From CAZIRF01 sp964541755 (GTDB taxonomy: Bacteria > Spirochaetota > Spirochaetia > Treponematales > Breznakiellaceae): a DNA stretch of 60,923 nt. Shown here piece after piece: positions 49,810-57,604 of the stretch; the stretch's first letter is position 1; the number at the start of each line of letters is the position of its first letter. Under the pieces are notes generated by a model. That model was not told the origin of the DNA and ran no database searches. It worked only from the letters and a program-made list of their open reading frames with translations. The position numbers and the translations under genes were made by a program. The stretch is taken from positions 1 to 60,923 of the forward strand of contig CAZIRF010000014.1 of the NCBI GenBank assembly GCA_964541755.1. The letters run 5' to 3'.

Positions 49810-51431
49810 TGCGCTCCCCCGCAGGGCGAAGACCCTGGCTTTCGCTTCTTCGCTCTGCGCTCTCTGTCGCCCTGCTCATTGGCCTCTGGGCCCTCTTGGC
49901 GCGCTTGGTGTCCTCTGCCATCATCCTGCCGGGGCCAGAGGAGGTCCTCGTCTCGCTCGGGAGGCTCTTGGGCGACAGGGCCTTCCCGCCCGTTGTCCTT
50001 TCAACCCTCCTGAGGGTGTTCGTTGCCCTGCTCATATCGGTGCCCCTTGCTTCTGCCGTCGGGGTCCTCGCAGGCTTGCGTCCAGCCTTCGATGATTTTT
50101 TGCGCCCCCTCTTTGCCCTCATCACGGCAACGCCGGTCCTCTCCATCATCCTCATCGCCTTTTTTGTCTTCGGGCAGGAGGGCACCCCCCTCTTTACCGC
50201 CTTCCTGATGGTCTTTCCCATCGTGACGCAGGCCTCGATGGGGGCTGTTCGCGATATTGATCAGGCTCTCGTGCAGCTCTGCCGGGTGTACCGGCTTCCA
50301 CTCTCCGCCCGTCTTCGCTGGCTCTGGCTCCCGGCCCTCCTGCCGCGGGTGGCCCAGGCCCTGCGGGCCGGGCTGGGGATGTCCTGGAAGGTCGTGGTCG
50401 CCGCTGAGGTCCTCGTGCAGCCCTTCCTGTCCCTTGGAAAGGACATGTACCTGGCCAAGATGAACCTGGAGACGGCCGATCTCTTTGCCCTGACCCTCGT
50501 GACGGTCGCCCTCGCCGCGGCGAGCGAGGCGCTCATTCCCCTTTCTGCGCGCATCCTGCGCAACAGTGCACGAAGGGGTCTCTGGCGGCAGCGGGCGGGT
50601 CTGGCGGATGCCGCGGTGGTGCCTCCCTCCCTTCCGGACTTCGGATCCCTTGCCGCGGCTGAAAAGGGTGCTGCCCGGGAGCCGGTCGCCCCCGATGCCG
50701 GCGGGCGGCTTGTGTTCGAGAGGGTCTCGTTCTCCTGGCCGGGACATCAGGTCCTCGAAGACTTTTCCTTTGCCATGGAGAGCGGTGAACGGGTGGCGAT
50801 ATTGGGACCTTCTGCCTGCGGCAAGACGACCATCCTGTCCCTGGCTGCGGGGCTCTGCCAGATACAGTCGGGAGGGATTCGCGCGCCCTCTGCGGCCATG
50901 GTATTCCAGGACAGCCGGCTCTTCCCCAAGGAGAGTATCCTCGACAATGTGGCACTGCCCTTCCAGGGGCCGGTGCCTTTCGGTGTTGACGCGGCTTCTT
51001 GGCGTGCGCGGGGGAGGGCGGCTGCCCGCGAGATGCTCGAGCGGGTGGGCTTGGGGACGCGGTCGGGCGCCCTCCCGGCCGCTCTCTCCGGCGGGCAGCG
51101 GCAGCGGGCGGCCCTCGCCCGGGCCTTCGTCGCCGACGCCCCCTTGCTCCTCATGGACGAGCCCTTCCAGTCGCTCGACCTGCCGCTTCGCATACAACTG
51201 ATGGATGTGAGCCTTGAACTCCTCGCATCATTTCCCCGCAGCGTGCTCCTGGTAACCCATGATCCCCGCGAGGCCATCTATTTGGCAGACCGCATTCTGG
51301 TCATGGGAAGGCGGGGGGGCCGTATCGTGGCCGAGGAGCGGGTGTCTCTGTCGCGGGAGGAGCGCGCCTTTTCGTCGACGGCAGCTGCAGAAATGGAAGC
51401 GCGCCTCTTCGCGGCTTTGGAGAGGGCGTAA
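49806..51431 (+). CDS. Fused ABC permease and ATPase (SsuC/SsuB-like)
   Basis: This 541-residue protein starts at ATG 49806 (ATGA overlap). Residues about 10-260 are a BPD-type permease with about six spans and the loop SMGAVRDIDQALVQLCRVYRLP. After a linker (about 262-295), residues about 297-541 form an ATPase: Walker A LGPSACGKTT near 333, LSGGQRQRAALARAF near 426, LLLMDEPFQSLDLP near 447 and LLVTHDPREAIYLADRI. In relatives of the SsuBC/ThiXY type these are separate chains. The fusion sets the ratio of the two subunits. The frame is uninterrupted, so it is not an assembly join at a stop. Confidence 0.87.
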   Translation: MMRSPAGRRPWLSLLRSALSVALLIGLWALLARLVSSAIILPGPEEVLVSLGRLLGDRAFPPVVLSTLLRVFVALLISVPLASAVGVLAGLRPAFDDFLRPLFALITATPVLSIILIAFFVFGQEGTPLFTAFLMVFPIVTQASMGAVRDIDQALVQLCRVYRLPLSARLRWLWLPALLPRVAQALRAGLGMSWKVVVAAEVLVQPFLSLGKDMYLAKMNLETADLFALTLVTVALAAASEALIPLSARILRNSARRGLWRQRAGLADAAVVPPSLPDFGSLAAAEKGAAREPVAPDAGGRLVFERVSFSWPGHQVLEDFSFAMESGERVAILGPSACGKTTILSLAAGLCQIQSGGIRAPSAAMVFQDSRLFPKESILDNVALPFQGPVPFGVDAASWRARGRAAAREMLERVGLGTRSGALPAALSGGQRQRAALARAFVADAPLLLMDEPFQSLDLPLRIQLMDVSLELLASFPRSVLLVTHDPREAIYLADRILVMGRRGGRIVAEERVSLSREERAFSSTAAAEMEARLFAALERA

Positions 51432-51488
51432 ATTCAGCGGCCGCACGCGTTATTGCTTACGGCCGCCCTCGACAGAAAGATTGATCCC

Positions 51489-52793
51489 TCAGGTCTGTGA
51501 TTCTATCAGTTTGATTATGTCTTCGATGCCAAGCTTCTCGCTGTTCTGCCGGCTTGCGAGCTTTCGTATGGTGTAGCGGCCCTCGTCGAGATCGGCCTTT
51601 TCCGCAAGGAGAACGTAGGCCGCTCCCATTTTCTCTGCGAGGGTGTATTGGGCGACGGGCTTGGCCTCCTCGCTCAAGACGGCGCAGGGTATGCCGCGGG
51701 CGCGGAAGAGCCCTGCGAGCTTCTGGTAGCGGCCCATGCAGGAACTGTCCATGCAGGCTATGGCCAGCGGGGCGAAACCGGCGCGATCGGTGGACATTCC
51801 CAGTTCCTCGAGGGCCGCAAGGAGGCGGTCGAGGCCGATGGATGAGCCGATACCGCTGAGTTTTTCCTTGGTATAGAGGTTTGCCAGGTTGTCGTAGCGG
51901 CCGCCTGAGCACACAGAGCCGATGGCCGGCAGGGCGTCGAGGAAGGTCTCGTAGACCAAGCCCGTGTAGTAATCGAGCCCCCGGGTGATGGACGGGTCGA
52001 GGGTAAAGACATCCGCGATGCCGGCGTCTTCCATGTAGCGGCGCAGGGTTTCAAGGCGTTCGGAGTCCTCCGCCGGGCCGCCGGCCGCCTCTTTCATGGC
52101 TTCGAGGGTCTCGCCCCAGGACGCGCGGGGGCGGATAAAGTCGAGGATCTTCCCCGCGGCATCCGTGCCGACGAGCTCTGCCAGGAGCGAGAGGGTCTCC
52201 TCCGATCCGATTTTGGCGAGTTTGTCCACCGTGCGCAGTATCTCCACCGACTTGTCGAAGACCCCCAGCGTGGTGAGGAAGCGGTTGAAGAGCCCGCGGT
52301 GGTTCATCCTGATGGAGACGGCCCCCGCACCAATGGCGATGAGGCTTTCCCTCATCATCACGAGTATTTCGAAATCGGCTGCGGCAGAATCGCTGCCGAC
52401 GATGTCGAAGTCGCACTGGGTAAACTCGCGGTAACGCCCCCGCTGGGTGTTCTCGCCCCGCCAGACCTTCGCAATGTGGTAGCGCTTGAAGGGCAGGGGC
52501 AGGGATGCGCGGTGGGCGGCCATGAAGCGGGCAAAGGGAACGGTAAGGTCGAAACGCAGGGATACGTCCCTCCCGCCGTGGTCGGTAAAGCGGTAGACCT
52601 GTTTTTCGGTCTCTCCCCCGCCCTTGCCCAGGAGAATTTCGGTGTATTCGAGCGCGGGCGTGTCTATCGGTACAAAGCCGAAGGAGCGAAAACTTTTCTC
52701 GAGGGTCTCTGTTACGAGGCGGCGCTCGATCTCGCGGGCGGGAAGGAAGTCGCGAAAGCCCTTGAGGACGCGTGGTTCTATCAATGACGACAT
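51489..52793 (-). CDS. hisS: Histidyl-tRNA synthetase
   Basis: This 434-residue class II synthetase is read from ATG 52793, with GGAG about 7 nt upstream; the open frame continues upstream but is not conserved there. Motifs are EPRVLKGFRDFLP (HisRS N-terminus), FRFTDHGGRDVSLRFDLTVP-like motif 2 (VSLRFDLTVPFARF), EFTQCDFDIVGSDS, RGLDYYTGLVYE (histidine A region) and GGRYDNL. A C-terminal anticodon-binding domain follows from about 335. It charges tRNA-His. It is convergent with the ABC fusion gene (57 bp apart) and divergent from coaX. Confidence 0.95.
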   Translation of the reverse strand: MSSLIEPRVLKGFRDFLPAREIERRLVTETLEKSFRSFGFVPIDTPALEYTEILLGKGGGETEKQVYRFTDHGGRDVSLRFDLTVPFARFMAAHRASLPLPFKRYHIAKVWRGENTQRGRYREFTQCDFDIVGSDSAAADFEILVMMRESLIAIGAGAVSIRMNHRGLFNRFLTTLGVFDKSVEILRTVDKLAKIGSEETLSLLAELVGTDAAGKILDFIRPRASWGETLEAMKEAAGGPAEDSERLETLRRYMEDAGIADVFTLDPSITRGLDYYTGLVYETFLDALPAIGSVCSGGRYDNLANLYTKEKLSGIGSSIGLDRLLAALEELGMSTDRAGFAPLAIACMDSSCMGRYQKLAGLFRARGIPCAVLSEEAKPVAQYTLAEKMGAAYVLLAEKADLDEGRYTIRKLASRQNSEKLGIEDIIKLIESQT

Positions 52794-52902
52794 GCATGGC
52801 TCCATAACTTGAAATTGGGCGGGAAACTCTGCCATGATGGCATATATGCCCCCCCAAGGGCAAGAAGAGTGTATCGGGGCTGATTGCGGCCGGGAGTGTG
52901 GC

Positions 52903-53679
52903 ATGTTGTTTACGGTGGATGTGGGAAATTCGAATATTGTGGCCGGGCTGTGGAAGGGCGATGAGCTCATACAGACCTGGCGGGTGCATACCGTTTCGCG
53001 CAAAACGGAGGACGAGTATGCGACCATTTTCCGCGCCCTCTTTGCCGATTCGGGCCATGATCCCAAGGCCGTCCGGGCCAGCTGCCTGTCTTCGGTCGTC
53101 CCCGCCCTCAGCGACGCGATGGCCGCCATGCTCCAGGGGCTTTGCGGACGCGCCCCGATTGTCCTGGGCCCGGAGACCTACCCCGATCTCCCGGTCGATG
53201 TCGTCAACCCACACGAGGTCGGGGCCGATCTCGTGGCCGATGCACTCGCCGCCCGGGCCCTGTGCACGGGGGCCTGTATTGTCGTGGACTTCGGGACAGC
53301 CCTTACCTTTACGGCCGTCAGTGCGAGCGGGCGCATGGAGGGGGTGGCCATCGCCCCCGGCTTGGGGACGGCCGTCAACTCCCTTTCGCGCGATACAGCC
53401 CAATTGCCGCACGTGCGGCTCGCCGCCCCGCCCCGGCCCTTCGGCCGCAACACCATCGAGGCCATCCAGGCTGGTATCGTCCACGGATACACCGGCCTCG
53501 TCGAACACATGGTCGCCCAAATCAAGGAGGCCCTCGGCGGCGAGGCCTTTGTCGTGGCAACCGGGGGGCTTTCCGGGGTGATTGCCCCCCTCACGAAGGT
53601 CTTTGACGCGCTTGACATCAACCTTACCCTGCGGGGCTTGAAGCTCGTCGCAGACCGTTTGGCTGCCACTTCGCATTAA
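52903..53679 (+). CDS. coaX: Type III pantothenate kinase
   Basis: This 258-residue protein starts at ATG 52903, with GGGAG 6 nt upstream; the longer reading frame adds 23 unconserved residues. Conserved CoaX segments are LFTVDVGNSNIVAGLW at the N-terminus (ATP-binding Asp), NPHEVGADLVADALAA, CIVVDFGTALTFTAV and VATGGLSGVIAP. It phosphorylates pantothenate in the first step of coenzyme A synthesis and, unlike type I, needs a monovalent cation. It is typical of spirochaetes. The gene stands alone, divergent from hisS. Confidence 0.94.
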   Translation: MLFTVDVGNSNIVAGLWKGDELIQTWRVHTVSRKTEDEYATIFRALFADSGHDPKAVRASCLSSVVPALSDAMAAMLQGLCGRAPIVLGPETYPDLPVDVVNPHEVGADLVADALAARALCTGACIVVDFGTALTFTAVSASGRMEGVAIAPGLGTAVNSLSRDTAQLPHVRLAAPPRPFGRNTIEAIQAGIVHGYTGLVEHMVAQIKEALGGEAFVVATGGLSGVIAPLTKVFDALDINLTLRGLKLVADRLAATSH

Positions 53680-53745
53680 TCAGGGCCGTATCTCGCTGAT
53701 GATTGGCGTGTAGCCATGCGAGGGTGTTTTCCGGGGGAGGGTGAA

Positions 53746-54621
53746 TCAGTCTGATATGGGGCTCGCCCCGGGTATGGCGGCGTTCGGGTCGTCCAAGGCC
53801 ATGCTTTGTGCTTGTACCTGCGCCTTTCGCTGGCGGGCGCGCTCCTGGAACCAGTAGTCGTCGAGTATTTCCACGAGTTCGGGCGAGAAGGAGAGGTCTG
53901 CCTTGGTGCGCAGCATGCCCGTGGGAAGCCGGCTCGCCTCGCAGATGGTTCCGGCTATCGTCATGCGGTAGCGCTGGAAGAAGAGCTGGTACTGGACGCT
54001 GCTGCCCTTTACGAGTGCCGGGGCGGCCGGGCCCTCGAGGTGCTCCATCTCCTTGACCGACAGGCGGAAAACCTTGATGCGCCTGCTCCCCGTAGCGTCT
54101 GTGAGGACCGCGTATTGGTTGTAGCCCATCAGTTTTGATGTTTCGGGCGTTATGTTGGCGATGGACTGTTGGCTCGCCTCGTATTGGGCGGTCAAGCGCT
54201 CCATGTGCTCCAGGTAGGATCCCATGATGAGTACGAGGTCTTCGGGGGTGTTCTTGAGTGTAAGGACGACCATGCCCGCGTTTTCCCTCCCCTTCATCTG
54301 GGCGAAACCGTCGATGCCCACGCGTATGAAGAGCTTGAGGGGATCGCGCCGCGAGGGCAGATTGAACTCCATCGAGAGGGCGGCCAGGGCCCCCTTGAAG
54401 CGCTGGAAGAAGACCAGTTCATCCCGCGAGAGCGAGGCGAGCAGGATGATCTTGTTGAAGCTCAGCTGCATGGGGGCGCAGAGTATCATGTAGTCTTCTA
54501 TTTTGAGGACCGTTCGGGTGCGGTCGACCCCCATGCGCGTTAGGGCATAGGGGGTGCAGGCCACCTGGGTTTCGGCATATTTTTCAAGAAAACTGTTCAA
54601 TGTCGGATCGCTTTTGGGCAT
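53746..54621 (-). CDS. Unrecognised cytoplasmic protein behind neuB, possibly PilZ-related
   Basis: This 291-residue protein has no signal peptide or membrane span. The N-terminal half mixes helices and strands (LKIEDYMILCAPMQLSFNKI, DELVFFQRFKGALAALSMEF). A middle helix follows (about 130-150). The C-terminal half (about 165-260) is beta-rich (GYNQYAVLTDATGSRRIKVF, VKGSSVQYQLFFQRYRMTIA), then a final helix. The beta part could be a degenerate PilZ-type barrel, but an RxxxR-D/NxSxxG signature is not clear. It starts 12 bp after the neuB stop, so it is co-transcribed with the nonulosonate synthase. Confidence 0.6.
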   Translation of the reverse strand: MPKSDPTLNSFLEKYAETQVACTPYALTRMGVDRTRTVLKIEDYMILCAPMQLSFNKIILLASLSRDELVFFQRFKGALAALSMEFNLPSRRDPLKLFIRVGIDGFAQMKGRENAGMVVLTLKNTPEDLVLIMGSYLEHMERLTAQYEASQQSIANITPETSKLMGYNQYAVLTDATGSRRIKVFRLSVKEMEHLEGPAAPALVKGSSVQYQLFFQRYRMTIAGTICEASRLPTGMLRTKADLSFSPELVEILDDYWFQERARQRKAQVQAQSMALDDPNAAIPGASPISD

Positions 54622-54633
54622 GGGGTGCGTTCC

Positions 54634-55767
54634 TTACTCCAGGTCTTCGAAGCGGATACCCTCGCCGGCGGGTACCGCCTTGGCAAGGCGATGCCCCTCA
54701 AGGGCGTCAAACCATACCGGGTCCAAGCCCGGGCGCAATACTTTTTCCGTTCGAATGATTGCCATGTCCTTGCGCGAAAGACGGTGCCCGACAGGCAGGT
54801 CTTCGAGGGCATGGACACTCCTTCTTGTTCGATAGTAATTCGCCCGTTCGCTCGGGGCAAGGGTTTTTCTGCCATTTCCAAGAATTGCTTCAACCAGTTC
54901 GGCGCCACGCTCACGGGAAAGGCGGGCATTGACCTCCTCAAAAGGAGTGTTCGAGGCCTCGCGAATGGTGCTGACCATGTGGGTGAAGTCCCGTGGCTCG
55001 AGGGCTATGGGGTCATCGAGGCCGGCATCGGCGCGTGAAAGGCAGAGGTGCTTCTCGATGATGCAGGCGCCCATGGCCACCGCCAGCGAGGGGACCAGCT
55101 CACTGTCCATGCTGTGGTCGCTCACCCCCATGGGCAGGTCGAAGAGCGCCGCCAGGAGGGGTAGCAGACGAAGGTTGTACTCGCGCTCGGGTGCCGGGTA
55201 ACTCGTAATGCAGTGCAGGAGGGCAAGCTCCAGCTTCTCATTCCGCGCCCGGATCGTCTCGACAGCCAATTCGATATCCGACAGCCGCGATACCCCGCTC
55301 GAGAGTATGAGCGGGACGCCCCCGGCAGAACAGCGCGAGAGGAGGGGCAGGTGATTGAGCTCGGGACTGGCGACCTTGAGGGCTTGAACCCCTATCGAAA
55401 GGAGTTCGTCACAACTTTTTGCCCCGAAGGGGGTGCACAGGAAGATGATGCCCTGTTCGGCACAGTAGTCCTTGATGGCGGTAAGGAAGGCCGCGTCGCG
55501 CTCGAGGGTTTTGAAGCGGTCGAAAAGGCGGATATCGCCGCCGGGGAGGGGGACTGTCCCCGTATTGGGGTGGAGAATTTCTTCGGCGTAGACGTGCTGG
55601 AACTTGATGCAGTCGGCCCCGCTGTCGACAGCCGCGTCGACCAACAGCCGGGAACGTTCGAGTGATGCCTGGTGGGCCGTCCCGGCTTCCGCAATGACGA
55701 GGACCTTTCGTGAAGACCAGCACGTCCCTGCCATGGTGAAGCTGCGGTCCTGTTTTTTGCCAATCAT
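54634..55767 (-). CDS. NeuB-family nonulosonic acid synthase with SAF domain
   Basis: This 377-residue protein starts with GAGG 4-5 nt before the ATG. The TIM-barrel part (about 20-290) carries LVIAEAGTAHQASLERSRLL, DCIKFQHVYAEEILHP, LKVASPELNHLPLL, ILSSGVSRLSDIELAV, LLHCITSYPAPEREYNLRLL and GVSDHSMDSELVPSLA, the NeuB signature set. A C-terminal SAF/antifreeze-like domain (about 312-375, RRSVHALEDLPVGHRLSRKD) follows. Such enzymes condense PEP with N-acetylmannosamine or a related sugar to make sialic, legionaminic or pseudaminic acid; the exact product cannot be read. Together with two Maf-like genes it suggests flagellin glycosylation. Confidence 0.88.
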   Translation of the reverse strand: MIGKKQDRSFTMAGTCWSSRKVLVIAEAGTAHQASLERSRLLVDAAVDSGADCIKFQHVYAEEILHPNTGTVPLPGGDIRLFDRFKTLERDAAFLTAIKDYCAEQGIIFLCTPFGAKSCDELLSIGVQALKVASPELNHLPLLSRCSAGGVPLILSSGVSRLSDIELAVETIRARNEKLELALLHCITSYPAPEREYNLRLLPLLAALFDLPMGVSDHSMDSELVPSLAVAMGACIIEKHLCLSRADAGLDDPIALEPRDFTHMVSTIREASNTPFEEVNARLSRERGAELVEAILGNGRKTLAPSERANYYRTRRSVHALEDLPVGHRLSRKDMAIIRTEKVLRPGLDPVWFDALEGHRLAKAVPAGEGIRFEDLE

Positions 55768-55876
55768 GATGCCTCAATGTTGACGGTAAAATGCGGCGCT
55801 GTCAATTCGCCGGACGGGCAGGATACTTCGCAAAGGGCCCCTGCGCCCCCCCGTGAAGCTTTTCGCGAATGACGCT

Positions 55877-55904
55877 CGACAAGTTCCACGCCCTGCGCTA
55901 TAGT
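55877..55904 (+). promoter_or_regulatory. Promoter of the zinc-ribbon protein gene
   Basis: TCGACA (55877-55882), 16-nt spacer, TATAGT (55899-55904). Unlike many promoters here it has a leader of about 50 nt, and the gene has a clear AAAGGAG Shine-Dalgarno. Confidence 0.55.
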
Positions 55905-55963
55905 TTTCTCGACTACGGGCGAAGTCCTCGGGGCCTCGCGTCCGCCAAGAAAGGAGTATACCC

Positions 55964-56188
55964 ATGAAAAGCCTTGTGTGTGACATCTGCAAGCGCGCCA
56001 TTCAGACCCCGGTCAAGGAGCGCAATTACTTCCACGTTGAAAACCGCGACATCTGCGAACCCTGCAAGGACGCTGTCGAGGCCTCAATCAAGCCCGTCAT
56101 GCGCTCGAAGCACCCCTTCAATTACGAGTGGTACGAGCGTGTGCTTATGGACACCATCGAAAAGGCCGTCGCCAAGGGCAAGGTCTAG
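55964..56188 (+). CDS. Small zinc-ribbon-like protein
   Basis: This 74-residue protein starts with AAAGGAG about 8 nt upstream. It holds two CxxC knuckles (CDIC near 6-9 and CEPC near 31-34) 22 residues apart, which should bind one zinc ion. A charged helix follows, ending AVAKGKV. The gene has its own promoter and a terminator. Codon use is highly biased, suggesting good expression. I do not recognise the family; a nucleic-acid-binding or protein-partner role is possible. Confidence 0.7.
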   Translation: MKSLVCDICKRAIQTPVKERNYFHVENRDICEPCKDAVEASIKPVMRSKHPFNYEWYERVLMDTIEKAVAKGKV

Positions 56189-56230
56189 ACTCCCTTCCTT
56201 TTCCACGGGTATTTGTCTTGTACCCCCACG

Positions 56231-56261
56231 AGGCCGCCGGCATTGTTGTGCCCGGCGGCCT
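56231..56261 (+). terminator. Hairpin terminator after the zinc-ribbon gene
   Basis: AGGCCGCCGG (56231-56240) pairs with CCGGCGGCCT (56252-56261) around an 11-nt loop. The following TTCC tail is short, so termination may be partial. Confidence 0.7.
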
Positions 56262-56275
56262 TCCATTGTGTACCG

Positions 56276-56305
56276 TTGACATCATTTTCCCCTGCGTGGT
56301 ACAAC
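56276..56305 (+). promoter_or_regulatory. yebC promoter
   Basis: TTGACA (56276-56281), 18-nt spacer, TACAAC (56300-56305). The leader is about 20 nt and includes AAGGAG before the ATG. Confidence 0.6.
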
Positions 56306-56333
56306 AATAGCCATTCCGATCGAAGGAGTTTTC

Positions 56334-57074
56334 ATGTCCGGCCACAGTAAATGGGCAACCATCAAACACAAGAAAGGCGCCGCCGATGCAAAGCGCGGCC
56401 AAATGTTCACCAAGCTTATCAAGGAAATTTCCATCGCAGCCCGTATGGGTGGCGGTGATCCCGATTCCAATGCCCGCTTGAGGACCGCCATCCTCAAGGC
56501 CCGCGGCGCCAACATGCCCAAGGACAACATCGACCGTGCCGTCAAGAAGGGCTGCGGCGAGCTCGATGGCGCCAACTACGAAGAACTCGTCTATGAAGCC
56601 TATGCCCCCGGCGGGGTTGCTGTTCTCATCGAAGTCCTTACCGACAACAAGAACCGCGCAGCTGCAGACGTTCGCAACATACTCACCAAGGCCGGCGGCT
56701 CGCTCGCCACTTCCGGTGCGGTCTCCCGCCTCTTCAAGCGCCAGGGCATCATCACCTTCGACGCCGAAAAATACGATGAAGACACCATCATGGAAGTTGC
56801 CCTTGAAGGCGGCGCCGAGGACGTGAAGTCCTCCGACGACATCATCGAGGTTATCACCAGCCCCGAGGACTTCGAAGCGGTTGTCAACGCCCTCAACGCC
56901 AAGGAATTCGAGTCCATGGGCGCAGAGATCAGCATGGTCGCCGAAGCCGAAGTTGCCCTTGAGAAGGATCAGACCGGCAAGGTCATGAAGATGATCGGCC
57001 GCCTCGAGGACAACGACGACGTCCAGAACGTCTACCACAACCTCGACGTTCCGGATGATTTCGAAGAAGAATAA
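56334..57074 (+). CDS. yebC: YebC/PmpR-family (TACO1-like) protein
   Basis: This 246-residue protein has the full YebC pattern: MSGHSKWATIKHKKGAADAK at the N-terminus, KLIKEISIAARMGGGDPDSN, RGANMPKDNIDRAVKKG, YEAYAPGGVAVLIEVLTDNK and a C-terminal ferredoxin-like domain. Members act as translation factors that relieve proline-rich ribosome stalling, and some were earlier described as transcription regulators. AAGGAG precedes the start. Strong codon bias fits high expression. It heads the yebC-ruvC-ruvA-ruvB-queA block and overlaps ruvC by 20 nt. Confidence 0.95.
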   Translation: MSGHSKWATIKHKKGAADAKRGQMFTKLIKEISIAARMGGGDPDSNARLRTAILKARGANMPKDNIDRAVKKGCGELDGANYEELVYEAYAPGGVAVLIEVLTDNKNRAAADVRNILTKAGGSLATSGAVSRLFKRQGIITFDAEKYDEDTIMEVALEGGAEDVKSSDDIIEVITSPEDFEAVVNALNAKEFESMGAEISMVAEAEVALEKDQTGKVMKMIGRLEDNDDVQNVYHNLDVPDDFEEE

Positions 57075-57597
57075 GGCTGATAGTCCCACCCGACCCCGCA
57101 TCATCATCGGTATAGACCCCGGTTTGGCCAACGCCGGCTGGGGGGTGCTGCGGGTTCAGGGTTCCCGCCTCGTCTACCTGGCCCACGGCTCGATCAGCAC
57201 GAGTCCCCGAGCCTCCCGCTCCTCCCGCCTTGCAAAACTCTTCACCGAATTCAATACCATCCTCGACACTTGGCAGCCCCGTGAGGCCGGCATGGAGCTC
57301 CTCTACTTTTCAAAAAACGTCTCGAGTGCCCTCCCCGTGGCAGAGGCCCGGGGGGTGTTTTGCCTCGCCCTCGAACTGCGGGGCATCCCCCTGACGGAGT
57401 ATCAGCCCATGGCCATCAAACAGGCCGTTGTGGGGACTTCCACCGCAGACAAGGCCCAGGTGCAGGAGCTCGTGCGCATCCTCCTGGGCCTTGCGGACAT
57501 CCCCAAGCCCGACCATGCCGCAGACGCCCTGGGGGCGGCCATCTGCCGGGCCCATGAGCTGCCCGCCCTTGCCCAAGCTTCCGCCGGCGGTTTATAG
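57055..57597 (+). CDS. ruvC: Holliday junction resolvase RuvC
   Basis: This 180-residue protein starts at ATG 57055 inside the yebC 3' end; no later start codon precedes the first motif. Catalytic acids are seen in IIIGIDPGLANAGWG (Asp), MELLYF (Glu) and DHAADALGAAICRAHEL (two Asp), the RuvC tetrad. It cuts Holliday junctions with RuvAB. A GGCTGATAGTCCCACCCG string lies just after the yebC stop and closely matches one in metG. Its end abuts the ruvA promoter. Confidence 0.94.
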   Translation: MISKKNKADSPTRPRIIIGIDPGLANAGWGVLRVQGSRLVYLAHGSISTSPRASRSSRLAKLFTEFNTILDTWQPREAGMELLYFSKNVSSALPVAEARGVFCLALELRGIPLTEYQPMAIKQAVVGTSTADKAQVQELVRILLGLADIPKPDHAADALGAAICRAHELPALAQASAGGL

Positions 57598-57598
57598 T
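57569..57598 (+). promoter_or_regulatory. ruvA internal promoter, leaderless type
   Basis: TTGCCC (57569-57574), 18-nt spacer, TATAGT (57593-57598), ATG after 6 nt, no Shine-Dalgarno. It overlaps the ruvC stop and would allow ruvAB-queA transcription apart from yebC-ruvC. Confidence 0.55.
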
Positions 57599-57604
57599 CT
57601 TTCC

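Noticed and set aside
50001..51197. Minus-strand 398-codon frame opposite the ABC fusion gene
   Set aside because: Arg/Gly/Glu-rich shadow without motifs; the plus-strand permease-ATPase is clear.
51432..51488. Bidirectional terminator between the ABC fusion gene and hisS
   Set aside because: GCGGCCG/CGGCCGC arms are only 7 bp with a long loop and no T-tract; too weak to call.
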